DNA from: Betaproteobacteria bacterium
GTDB taxonomy: Bacteria > Pseudomonadota > Gammaproteobacteria > Burkholderiales > Burkholderiaceae_E
Direction of reading: 5' to 3'
Assembly: GCA_016868095.1 (NCBI GenBank)
Contig: VGHV01000153.1
Location: forward strand, 1-6,141
Length of the DNA stretch: 6,141 bases
Shown here: piece by piece, positions 1 to 6,141 of the stretch
Numbering within the stretch: position 1 is the first letter of the stretch
How the letters are laid out: each line of letters starts with the position of its first letter
Made by a program: the position numbers and the translations under genes
Notes under the pieces: generated by a model
The model's input: only the letters and a program-made list of their open reading frames with translations
What the model was told of the DNA's origin: nothing
Database searches by the model: none

Positions 1-1055
1 ACGAATGCTCGAAGCCGGAATTCCTCTGACTGTAAACGCTGCGTGGCCCCCAACAAGTCGCTTCCGAAGGCCATCGAGACGCCGGCCTTTGCAAATATCT
101 CGAGCGATCGTAAGCCTTCGGCCCGTACTGACTCAATCTTAGCTAACGACGCTTTAGGTAGTCCAAGCGCCTTACCTTCTTCAGCTAATGCCTCGTAGGT
201 GATCAATGTTGGAACCGCGAATGCACCTGCATCAGCCATCATTACGGCTGCTTCGTCATCGACCAAGTTGCCGTGCTCGATGCTACGAACACCGCAGCGA
301 ATCGCTCGCTTAATTGCTCGTGCTGTGTAAGCATGCGCCATGACATAACTTGACGCATTGTCTGCCTCGCCGACAGCAGCCTTGATTTCGTCTTCGCTGT
401 ATCCTAAAAAGTGGATCGGATCGTTAGGTGATGCCACGCCGCCGGAGGCCATAATTTTTATCTGTGTTGCTCCTCGCTGAATCTCCTCGCGCACGGCCTT
501 ACGCACGGCATCAACACCGTCTACAACTCTCGAGATGGCACCAACTTTTGGTGTGCAAGCACAAGCCTCAATGATATCGCTGCGCTCGCGCATATCACCG
601 TGACCACCTGTCTGCGACAACGCCCTACCAGAGGGAAGTATCCTCGGCCCGACGATAGTGCCCTCTGCAGTTGCCTGCGCAAGCGCATCGTCAGCACCGC
701 CAGCATCCCGAACGGTGGTGAATCCCCTGCGAATCATGGCATCAAGAATTGGTACCGAACGAAGAACGGCTAAGACATTAGGCAGTTTTCCCAACTGGCC
801 AAGGTGCATCTGCGAAGCAAGAACATGGACATGACAGTCAATGAGTCCGGGCATCAATACGTCACCTTGAGCATCGATTTGATGGGTCAAATCATCGGGC
901 CTGCAGGGCCCCTCCTGACCTGGTTGCTCTAGTGCCTCGTTTGGCGCGATCGACTTGATGCGGCCATCTTCGATCAATAGCTGGTGTAAGCCAAGGAGTG
1001 AGGCTTTACGTGCTTGGAGAATCCTTTCATTCCGGATCAGGATACGTTGTTTCAT
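1..1055 (-). CDS. Metal-dependent amidohydrolase, Xaa-Pro dipeptidase / ochratoxinase-like group (C-terminus off the left edge)
   Basis: Probable cytoplasmic hydrolase of amide or peptide bonds. The visible 351 codons start MKQRILIRNERIL, the usual first strand of this family, and no signal peptide is seen. All ligands of a two-metal amidohydrolase barrel can be found: H75 and H77 in GLIDCHVHV, the presumed carbamylated lysine K200 in QIKIMASGGVASP, H241 in MAHAYTARA, H261 in SIEHGNLVD, and D333 in FGSDLLG. The motifs RGFTTVRDAGG and SGRALSQTGGHGD are also typical. Family members cleave Xaa-Pro or other C-terminal dipeptides or ochratoxin-like amides; the substrate here cannot be read from sequence. 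Relatives are usually a little over 400 residues, so roughly 60 residues lie outside the window. The frame stays open to base 1. The ATG at 1053-1055 is the only in-frame start that keeps the first strand; no good Shine-Dalgarno precedes it. It is divergent from the oxygenase gene. Confidence 0.93.
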   Translation of the reverse strand, partial: MKQRILIRNERILQARKASLLGLHQLLIEDGRIKSIAPNEALEQPGQEGPCRPDDLTHQIDAQGDVLMPGLIDCHVHVLASQMHLGQLGKLPNVLAVLRSVPILDAMIRRGFTTVRDAGGADDALAQATAEGTIVGPRILPSGRALSQTGGHGDMRERSDIIEACACTPKVGAISRVVDGVDAVRKAVREEIQRGATQIKIMASGGVASPNDPIHFLGYSEDEIKAAVGEADNASSYVMAHAYTARAIKRAIRCGVRSIEHGNLVDDEAAVMMADAGAFAVPTLITYEALAEEGKALGLPKASLAKIESVRAEGLRSLEIFAKAGVSMAFGSDLLGATQRLQSEEFRLRAF

Positions 1056-1083
1056 GAGCGAATCGTAGCTGATAATCAGCGTA
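1047..1083 (+). promoter_or_regulatory. Candidate promoter for the oxygenase-led operon, possibly leaderless
   Basis: GATAAT at 1071-1076 matches the -10 consensus at 5 of 6 bases, and TTGTTT at 1047-1052 is a weak -35 (3 of 6) with an 18-base spacer. The expected start site falls at about 1083, the A of the preferred oxygenase ATG. That fits the absence of a Shine-Dalgarno before this ATG and suggests a leaderless transcript. The -10 overlaps the palindrome at 1068-1080. The position is more persuasive than the hexamer scores. Confidence 0.4.
1068..1080. repeat. 13-bp palindrome in the divergent intergenic gap (candidate operator)
   Basis: GCTGATAATCAGC has perfect 6-bp arms (GCTGAT / ATCAGC) around one central base. 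It occupies almost half of the 27-bp gap between the two divergent ATGs and covers the candidate -10 elements of both directions. A regulator bound here could control both genes. A 6-bp-arm palindrome is expected by chance in a window of this size, so its location is the main support. Confidence 0.4.
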
Positions 1084-1101
1084 TGAGCCCTGAAATTCCA
1101 A
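1072..1101 (-). promoter_or_regulatory. Candidate sigma70-type promoter for the amidohydrolase gene
   Basis: Read on the minus strand, TTGGAA (complement of 1096-1101; 4 of 6 matches to TTGACA) is followed after 18 bases by GATTAT (complement of 1072-1077; 4 of 6 matches to TATAAT). Transcription would begin about 10 bases before the ATG at 1055, leaving a very short leader. The -35 lies inside the first codons of the divergent oxygenase gene. Its place in the only available upstream region supports it, but the match is moderate. Confidence 0.35.
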
Positions 1102-2012
1102 CCCTTAGCCTTCGCAGTCTCGACCAAGCCCAATGCATTGAGCAATTGAGGACGGCTTACGAAGAGGTTGGTTTCGTGGTCATCACCGATCATGGCATTT
1201 CGCAGGCGCTGATTGATCCTTTCCTTGCGATGTTCCAGCTTTTTTTTCAATGGCCTGAAGCGAAGAAGTTGGCCTATCGTCTAGCCCATGGCGCTGGCGC
1301 GAGAGGTTATACACCCTTTGGCATTGAGACGGCGAAGGGTAGCGATAATGTCGATCTCAAAGAGTTTTGGCATATTGGCCGTGAGTTAATTGCAGGGCAT
1401 CCCTATCGACGCTACATGCCTGAAAATTTGTGGATCGAGGAGATCCGTGGATTTAGGTCACTTTGCCTGGAAGTTTTCCATGCTTTCGATCAAACCGGCC
1501 ACCGCCTTTTGCGGGCTATCGCTCAAGTATTGGGGCTGGATCCTGATTTTTTTAATGACAAAGTAAATCTTGGCAATAGTGTGCTGCGTGTGATTCACTA
1601 TCCGCCGATGTCGACTTCGCCGACTCAGAGCCTGCGCGCAGGTTCGCATGAAGATATTAATGTGATTACATTGCTTTTAGGTGCTGAAGAGCCCGGCTTG
1701 CAGGTACGTACCCGCGCGGGTGCATGGATACCGGTTAATCCGCAACCTGGGTCCATGGTGGTCAATGTTGGCGACATGTTGCAGCGACTTAGCAACGGCG
1801 TGCTGAAGTCAACGAGCCATCGGGTGGTTAATCCTGCTGGAGAGCGGTCGAAACGCTCGAGATACTCCATGCCTTTTTTCTTGCACTTTAATCCAGATTT
1901 TCTGATTGATGCGATTGCCTCATGCTGTGGACCTGGGCGTCCGACCCCTGCTGCGCCAATGCTCGCTGATGATTACTTACAAGAGCGTTTGCGCGAGATC
2001 CGCCTCAAATAA
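1083..2012 (+). CDS. Isopenicillin-N-synthase-like Fe(II)/2-oxoglutarate-dependent oxygenase
   Basis: Cytoplasmic non-haem iron oxygenase that would couple 2-oxoglutarate decarboxylation to oxidation of a small molecule. With the ATG at 1083 it has 309 residues. The N-terminal DIOX_N-type region starts at once (IPTLSLRSL, then VGFVVITDHGIS), and the C-terminal jelly-roll holds the iron ligands H189 and D191 (SHEDINVITLL) and H246 (STSHRVVNP). R260-Y-S262 supplies the RxS pair that binds the 2-oxoglutarate carboxylate in this family. GLQV and the NVGDMLQRLSNG stretch are also typical. A longer frame opens at a TTG at 1014, preceded by AAGGAG at 993-998. It would add 23 unconserved-looking residues and overlap the divergent gene by 42 bp, so I prefer 1083. 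Plant hormone and flavonoid oxygenases, fungal thymine 7-hydroxylase and isopenicillin N synthase share this fold. The substrate is unknown. It is 15 bases upstream of a nucleoside transporter gene. Confidence 0.92.
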   Translation: MSPEIPTLSLRSLDQAQCIEQLRTAYEEVGFVVITDHGISQALIDPFLAMFQLFFQWPEAKKLAYRLAHGAGARGYTPFGIETAKGSDNVDLKEFWHIGRELIAGHPYRRYMPENLWIEEIRGFRSLCLEVFHAFDQTGHRLLRAIAQVLGLDPDFFNDKVNLGNSVLRVIHYPPMSTSPTQSLRAGSHEDINVITLLLGAEEPGLQVRTRAGAWIPVNPQPGSMVVNVGDMLQRLSNGVLKSTSHRVVNPAGERSKRSRYSMPFFLHFNPDFLIDAIASCCGPGRPTPAAPMLADDYLQERLREIRLK

Positions 2013-2027
2013 CATGGGCCTAAAGGT

Positions 2028-3278
2028 TTGAATTCGTCATTGCAAGCAGCGCTTGGGATCTTCGTTTTCGTGGTCCTTGTACTGCCCTTATCCAAGGATA
2101 GAAAACGCATCAGCTGGCGTCTCGTACTAATAGCTATTGCGTTGCAATTTGCAATCTGCTGGTTAATGCTTAAAGCGCCGCTTGTTAAAGAAGCGCTTTT
2201 GCAACTTAACCTTGCGGTAAGTGCACTCGGCACCGCAACGCTGCGCGGGAGCTCCTTTGTCTTCGGTTATCTGGGTGGTGGCGATACACCATTTAGCGTT
2301 AGCAATCCGAACAGTTTGGTGATTTTCGCTTTTCAAGTGTTGCCGCTTTTGATTGTGATGTCTGCGCTTTCTGCACTGCTTTGGTACTGGCGTATCTTGC
2401 CTTGGCTCATACGATCGATCGCTTTAGTCTTTGAGCGAACACTAGGTGTTAGAGGGCCGGCAGGGTTGGTGTCGACAGCCAACATCTTTCTGGGTCAAAC
2501 CGAAGCACCTTTGCTGGTGCGCCCCTATCTGGCCAGCATGTCCTCGCATGAACTTCTACTGGTGATGACGGCTGGCATGGCTACGATCGCTGGTTCGGTG
2601 ATGGTGATTTATTCGGCAATGTTAGGTGATTTATTCCAAGGTGCGATGGGGCATTTAATCACTAAGTCGGTGATGTCGGTGCCTGCATCGGTTTTGTTTG
2701 CACATTTGCTCATACCCGATGCCGGTCATCATGCGCAAGCACTTCAAGCGCCTCCGCGAATCTACGAAAGTTCGATGGACGCCATCACGCGCGGGACAAG
2801 CGATGGCTTATCACTTTATTTAAATATTATTGCCATACTTATTGTCTTGACGGCCTTGGTTGCGCTGGCTAACGGTCTGGTGGGTTTTCTGCCCGACGTA
2901 TTCGGTGCGCCACTGACGCTCGAGCGGATTGCGGGCTGGATATTTGCGCCCATCGCCTGGCTAATGGGGATTGATTGGACTGAGGCGGCTAAAGTGGGTT
3001 CGCTGCTTGGCGTGAAGAGCGTGCTCAATGAGTTCATTGCCTACATCCAGCTAAGTGCGATGCCTGCCGAGGCCTTATCGGATCGATCGCGTCTCATCGC
3101 CATGTATGCCTTGTGCGGATTTGCCAATCTTGCAAGCATTGGCATTCAAATTAGTGGGATTGGCACAATGGCACCCGAGCGCAGAGCAGACTTAGCGGCG
3201 CTGGCATGGCCCGCCTTCCTGGCTGCAACGCTTGCTTCATGTATGAATGCAAGCGTTGTTGCGATCATAACGAACTAA
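2028..3278 (+). CDS. Concentrative nucleoside transporter, CNT/NupC family
   Basis: Inner-membrane, cation-coupled importer of nucleosides or close analogues; 416 residues, the usual bacterial length. Hydrophobic helices are seen near residues 7-21, 31-48 and 96-120 and through the rest of the chain. The re-entrant loop motif NIFLGQTEAPLLVRPYL carries G156, Q157, T158 and E159. The second half has NEFIAY with E335, and CGFANLAS with F365, N367 and S370. By motif alignment from memory these match the nucleoside-contacting residues of the Vibrio cholerae CNT structure (GQTE, E332, F366, N368, S371), so binding chemistry looks intact. The start must be a non-ATG codon: TTG at 2028 is the first after the in-frame upstream stop, TTG at 2040 is an alternative, and the first in-frame ATG (2166) would remove helix 1. 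AAGG at 2023-2026 is too close to 2028 and rather far from 2040, so the start is uncertain by four codons. Probably co-transcribed with its neighbours. Confidence 0.93.
   Translation: MNSSLQAALGIFVFVVLVLPLSKDRKRISWRLVLIAIALQFAICWLMLKAPLVKEALLQLNLAVSALGTATLRGSSFVFGYLGGGDTPFSVSNPNSLVIFAFQVLPLLIVMSALSALLWYWRILPWLIRSIALVFERTLGVRGPAGLVSTANIFLGQTEAPLLVRPYLASMSSHELLLVMTAGMATIAGSVMVIYSAMLGDLFQGAMGHLITKSVMSVPASVLFAHLLIPDAGHHAQALQAPPRIYESSMDAITRGTSDGLSLYLNIIAILIVLTALVALANGLVGFLPDVFGAPLTLERIAGWIFAPIAWLMGIDWTEAAKVGSLLGVKSVLNEFIAYIQLSAMPAEALSDRSRLIAMYALCGFANLASIGIQISGIGTMAPERRADLAALAWPAFLAATLASCMNASVVAIITN
3226..3258 (+). repeat. Inverted repeat / mRNA hairpin in the last codons of the transporter gene
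   Basis: CAACGCTTGC (3226-3235) pairs perfectly with GCAAGCGTTG (3249-3258). Inside the 13-base loop, TTCA (3236-3239) can pair with TGAA (3244-3247), leaving one bulged base and a 4-base loop. No T-run follows directly; the nearest, TTTT, begins about 20 bases downstream, so this is not a classical intrinsic terminator. It lies about 50 bases before the ligase ATG and could slow, attenuate or stabilise the message between the two genes. It also codes for part of the C-terminal helix of the transporter. Confidence 0.5.
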
Positions 3279-3307
3279 TTTTGAAACCGAAGGGTTAGCT
3301 CAGCACC

Positions 3308-4909
3308 ATGATCTCCAACAGCATGCCGATGCATTTTCCCTTAAACGACTCGTGCACGATGGGCGATTTGATTATTCGCGCGATACAGCGTGGCGCAGAT
3401 CGCATAGCTTTTGTGCTCGATGAACAGCAAATAAGCTACCGCGTGTTTGGCGACATGCTCAGCAAGATGTTCCAGTTTATGCAGTCCAAAGGATTAAAGC
3501 GTGGCGATGCAATCGCTTGTCTGTCCTCGAATCGTCCCGAGGCTTTTCTTGTGAATGCGGCAGCTTACCTGCTTGGACTTCGCTCTACCTGGATGCATCC
3601 ACTCGCTTCAGAAGACGACCATGCTTATCTGATTGAAGACTCAGGGGTAAGTCACTTGTTCGTCGACCCATTAGCCTTCGAAGCAAGAGCACACGCTTTA
3701 GTGGCAAGACGACCAGGACTTCAAGCAGTTTTTAGTCTTGGTCCCTGTCGCGGCCCCAAGCCTCTCGGTGACGATGCGCTTGAGGGTATGAAAGACTTCC
3801 ATCCTCAGCCTTTGCAGTGCCTGGCTCATGCAGACGACATATGCACGCTCATTTACACAGGGGGCACAACCGGCAAGCCGAAGGGGGTTATTCACACCCA
3901 TCGGGTGCAAGTGACCATGGTCATGAGCGAACTTTGCGACTGGGACTGGCCAGAAGAGGTGCGCTTTTTGGCGATGACGCCAATCACCCACGCAGCTGGT
4001 GCCATGATTGTTGCAGTGATGGCAAAGGCAGGTTGCTTTGTAATGAGTAAGGGCTTTGATGCACAGCGATTCTTTGATTTGGTCGAGCGGCATCAAATCA
4101 CCTGTACCTTTTTGGTCCCCACCATGATTTATGTCCTGCTCGATCATCCAGGGATAGAGCAGTCGGATTGCTCAAGTTTGAAAACGGTGATCTACGGAGC
4201 CTCGCCGATGGCACCCGCCAGGCTCATCGAAGGTATGCAGCGTTGGGGTCCGGTGTTTATGCAGCTCTACGGTCAATCAGAAGCGCCTAATTGTGTGACA
4301 AGCCTGAGGAGAAGCGAACACGATCCGATTCATCATCCCGAGCGTCTCGCCTCGTGCGGATTGCCTACGACTGCGGTTCAGCTCGCTTTGCTCGACGAAG
4401 AAGGCCGTGAGGTAGAGCTTGGTGAGGTCGGCGAGATCTGTGTTCGTGGGCCGCTTGTGATGACAGGTTACTGGGCAAAGCCAGAGGAAACAGCGAAGGC
4501 ATTGCGTGGCGATTGGCTGCACACAGGTGATCTAGCCAGGCGTGATGCAGCTGGTTATTTATATATTGTTGATCGTAGTAAAGATATGATCATTTCTGGG
4601 GGATTCAATGTATTTCCGAGGGAAGTCGAAGATGTCCTGACCAAACACCCTGATGTAGCCGCAGCTGCAGTCATCGGAGTTCCCGACCCCAAATGGGGCG
4701 AAGCAGTCAAAGCAATTGTGGTCCTTAAACCAGGCGCAAAGGTAAGCGAGGAGGCCTTGATCGCTCTTGTTCGAGAGGCTAAGGGAGCAGTCCAAGCGCC
4801 CAAATCTGTCGACTTTATCGATCAATTACCTGTAACAGGTTTGGGCAAACCAGACAAAAAGGCGCTTCGAAGCCGCTACTGGGGTGGGAAGGAAAGGGCG
4901 GTCAACTAA
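3308..4909 (+). CDS. Acyl-CoA synthetase / AMP-dependent ligase (ANL superfamily, FadD-like)
   Basis: Cytoplasmic enzyme expected to activate a carboxylic acid with ATP to an acyl-AMP and then an acyl-CoA. The 533 residues hold the full set of ANL motifs: the P-loop YTGGTTGKPKG at 183-193, YGQSEAP starting at Y321, HTGD at 405-408, and the hinge DRSKD at 422-426, followed by MIISGGFNVFPREVE at the start of the mobile C-terminal domain. The catalytic lysine is most likely K514 in TGLGKPDKK. The C-terminal RYWGGKERAVN resembles that of FadD-type synthetases acting on fatty, aromatic or steroid-derived acids; the exact acid cannot be told. ATG 3308 is the first start, with GAAGGG at 3289-3294 thirteen bases upstream (long spacing); ATGs at 3323 and 3329 are alternatives that lose no known domain. 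It sits 29 bases after the transporter and 13 before the S9 gene. Confidence 0.94.
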   Translation: MISNSMPMHFPLNDSCTMGDLIIRAIQRGADRIAFVLDEQQISYRVFGDMLSKMFQFMQSKGLKRGDAIACLSSNRPEAFLVNAAAYLLGLRSTWMHPLASEDDHAYLIEDSGVSHLFVDPLAFEARAHALVARRPGLQAVFSLGPCRGPKPLGDDALEGMKDFHPQPLQCLAHADDICTLIYTGGTTGKPKGVIHTHRVQVTMVMSELCDWDWPEEVRFLAMTPITHAAGAMIVAVMAKAGCFVMSKGFDAQRFFDLVERHQITCTFLVPTMIYVLLDHPGIEQSDCSSLKTVIYGASPMAPARLIEGMQRWGPVFMQLYGQSEAPNCVTSLRRSEHDPIHHPERLASCGLPTTAVQLALLDEEGREVELGEVGEICVRGPLVMTGYWAKPEETAKALRGDWLHTGDLARRDAAGYLYIVDRSKDMIISGGFNVFPREVEDVLTKHPDVAAAAVIGVPDPKWGEAVKAIVVLKPGAKVSEEALIALVREAKGAVQAPKSVDFIDQLPVTGLGKPDKKALRSRYWGGKERAVN

Positions 4910-4910
4910 G

Positions 4911-4916
4911 GGTGGA
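4911..4916 (+). promoter_or_regulatory. Ribosome binding site of the S9 peptidase gene
   Basis: GGTGGA, just after the ligase stop codon, lies 6 bases before the ATG at 4923. It is the best-placed Shine-Dalgarno in the window and fixes the start, which also gives a clean signal peptide. Confidence 0.65.
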
Positions 4917-4922
4917 TGATCA

Positions 4923-6141
4923 ATGAATATCAATTATCTTCGCTTTGCGTTTATTACCAGCATGACATGTTTGGCTATTGGCTCGATGGGTCCAGTATCG
5001 CAAGCTTTCGCACAGGCAATCTCGCCGACGGGCTCAGAAGAACATGTCCTTCCTAATAATCAGTTGATCGCCCAGGGAATACCGCCGATTCCACGTCAGA
5101 TAGCGAAACATGTTGAACGTTATACTGAGTTTCGTGGGCATTCGTTTGTTGGATGGCATCCGCAGAAGCGCGAAATGTTGGTGAGTCATAGGCCGCAGGG
5201 GTCGAGTGTGAGTCAAATCTTCCGCCTAAGTGAGCCTCTGGGTACCCTCGAGCCCATCACAAGTAGTGATGAGCCTGTTCGTTTTGCTAGCTATGAGCCG
5301 AAGCATGCAAAGCATATCGTTTACTCAAAATTTGCGGGCGGTAACGAAGCAACACAACTTTACCGAAAGGACCTTGATAAATTGGGTTCGGAGGTTTTGC
5401 TGACAAACCCGGAGGAACGCCATACTTTTCATACTTGGAATCGTTTCGCTTCCACCATGATCTACAGTTCAGTCCCGCTTGATCGAACGGCGAAAGGCGG
5501 GTCGAGAAAGCAGATAAGTACCTCGCTCAGGGAAATCGATCCTTTGCGAATTGATAGTTCACGTGAAATTGCGCAATTGCCCGGCGTGGGCTGGTTTGCG
5601 GGAGAGGTGTCCCCAGATGGGCGCTTCATCGTTGTTAATCGATATATTTCTGCAAATCAATCAGAGGTTTGGTTATTAGATTTAGCCGGTGGAGAACGGC
5701 AGCGCCTGCTTCCAAAGATCGACGATAAAGAGCCTGCCATCCACTTTGCCGGGGAGTTTCTACCCGATCAATCTGGTCTTGTTGTGCTTACTGACCGATA
5801 TGGTGAGTTTCGAGAGGCGTCAATTTTTGATTTCAAATCGGCATCATTGAGTCGACTTACAAGCCATATTCCCTGGGATATTGTAGCCGGATCACTTAGT
5901 CGCGACGGCGGTCGCCTTGCTCTTTTGGCTAATGAAAACGGAAAGCGTTCACTCCGACTTCTTGGTGGCAAGGCGCTGAAGGAGTACCCGGCAGTAGGTC
6001 TCCCGGAAGGCTCTCTAGACACCATTTCATTTCACGAGCGTGAACCTTTGTTGGCGTTTGGTGTGAGGAGCGCTCAAAGCCTAGGCGTTATTTACAGCTA
6101 TCAGCCAGATTCCGGGGTTGTTTTGCAGTGGACAAAGCCTT
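4923..6141 (+). CDS. Exported S9 (prolyl oligopeptidase) family peptidase, N-terminal beta-propeller part only
   Basis: The frame is open from ATG 4923 to the window end (406 full codons). Residues 1-30 look like a Sec signal peptide: an N-terminal R7, a hydrophobic stretch FAFITSMTCLAIG, and a cleavage site after AFA (28-30), so the product is probably periplasmic or secreted. After IPRQIAKHVERYTEFRGHSF come repeated propeller-blade signatures: FVGWHPQKREMLVSHRP, ASYEPKHAKHIVYSKFAGGNEATQLYRKD, GEVSPDGRFIVVNRY with SEVWLLDLAGGE, and LSRDGGRLALLANENGKRSL. This pattern is that of the propeller that gates S9 peptidases of the dipeptidyl / acylaminoacyl peptidase kind. The alpha/beta-hydrolase domain with the Ser-Asp-His triad would follow to the right (full length about 650-700 residues), so activity cannot be confirmed here. 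It starts 13 bases after the ligase stop and is probably the last visible gene of the same operon. Confidence 0.85.
   Translation, partial: MNINYLRFAFITSMTCLAIGSMGPVSQAFAQAISPTGSEEHVLPNNQLIAQGIPPIPRQIAKHVERYTEFRGHSFVGWHPQKREMLVSHRPQGSSVSQIFRLSEPLGTLEPITSSDEPVRFASYEPKHAKHIVYSKFAGGNEATQLYRKDLDKLGSEVLLTNPEERHTFHTWNRFASTMIYSSVPLDRTAKGGSRKQISTSLREIDPLRIDSSREIAQLPGVGWFAGEVSPDGRFIVVNRYISANQSEVWLLDLAGGERQRLLPKIDDKEPAIHFAGEFLPDQSGLVVLTDRYGEFREASIFDFKSASLSRLTSHIPWDIVAGSLSRDGGRLALLANENGKRSLRLLGGKALKEYPAVGLPEGSLDTISFHEREPLLAFGVRSAQSLGVIYSYQPDSGVVLQWTKP

Noticed and set aside
521..706. A 61-codon minus-strand frame at the left of the window
   Set aside because: It is out of frame with the amidohydrolase, which runs through the same strand with all its conserved motifs.
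1..2012. Thymine salvage of the fungal type (thymine hydroxylase plus iso-orotate decarboxylase)
   Set aside because: The amidohydrolase here has the carbamylated-lysine, two-metal pattern of dipeptidase-like enzymes, not the pattern expected of the ACMSD-like decarboxylase.
2172..2199. Inverted repeat AAAGCGC / GCGCTTT with a 14-base loop, followed by a T
   Set aside because: The 7-bp arms lie deep inside the transporter coding region, a competing pairing exists, and there is no proper T-run; this is within chance expectation.
3279..3307. Possible terminator between transporter and ligase (TTTT at 3279-3282)
   Set aside because: The short T-run is about 20 bases from the nearest hairpin, so it is not arranged as an intrinsic terminator.
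3817..4050. A 77-codon plus-strand frame within the ligase gene
   Set aside because: It is an out-of-frame shadow of the conserved ligase coding sequence and resembles no family.
3698..4147. A 149-codon open frame on the minus strand inside the ligase gene
   Set aside because: It is antisense to the P-loop region of a clearly real ligase, its predicted protein is rich in His and Cys with no recognisable domain, and no promoter or RBS is apparent.

Overview
The window carries five protein-coding genes in a tightly packed arrangement, with no RNA gene, mobile element or CRISPR array that I can support. The longest stretch without a coding call is about 29 bases. Base composition is fairly balanced by eye. 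The gene families point to a Gram-negative bacterium of the Pseudomonadota, perhaps a gammaproteobacterium: a NupC-type transporter, an exported S9 peptidase with a Sec signal, and a FadD-like ligase. This is a judgement from family resemblance, and no marker gene is present to fix it.

Layout: on the minus strand, from 1055 off the left edge, lies a binuclear amidohydrolase of the Xaa-Pro dipeptidase / ochratoxinase-like group, with all expected metal ligands visible. Only 27 bp separate its ATG from the preferred ATG (1083) of a divergent plus-strand series. That series is an isopenicillin-N-synthase-like Fe(II)/2-oxoglutarate oxygenase (1083-2012), a concentrative nucleoside transporter (2028-3278), an acyl-CoA synthetase / AMP-binding ligase (3308-4909) and an exported S9 (prolyl oligopeptidase) family protein. 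The S9 gene starts at 4923 and runs off the right edge before its catalytic domain. Gaps between the plus-strand genes are 15, 29 and 13 bases with no convincing terminator, so they probably form one operon.

The divergent gap holds a 13-bp palindrome (1068-1080) that overlaps candidate -10 elements for both directions. The plus-strand candidate would start transcription at or very near the A of the oxygenase ATG, so that mRNA may be leaderless. A second strong inverted repeat (10-bp arms, extendable inside the loop) sits in the last codons of the transporter gene.

How the genes could work together (inference): an exported S9 hydrolase and a nucleoside-type importer acting on extracellular material, followed by cytoplasmic oxidation, amide hydrolysis and CoA activation. 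This would suit catabolism or detoxification of an amide- or peptide-linked nucleoside-like compound. The families alone do not fix the substrate, and the genes may instead be a loose set of scavenging functions.
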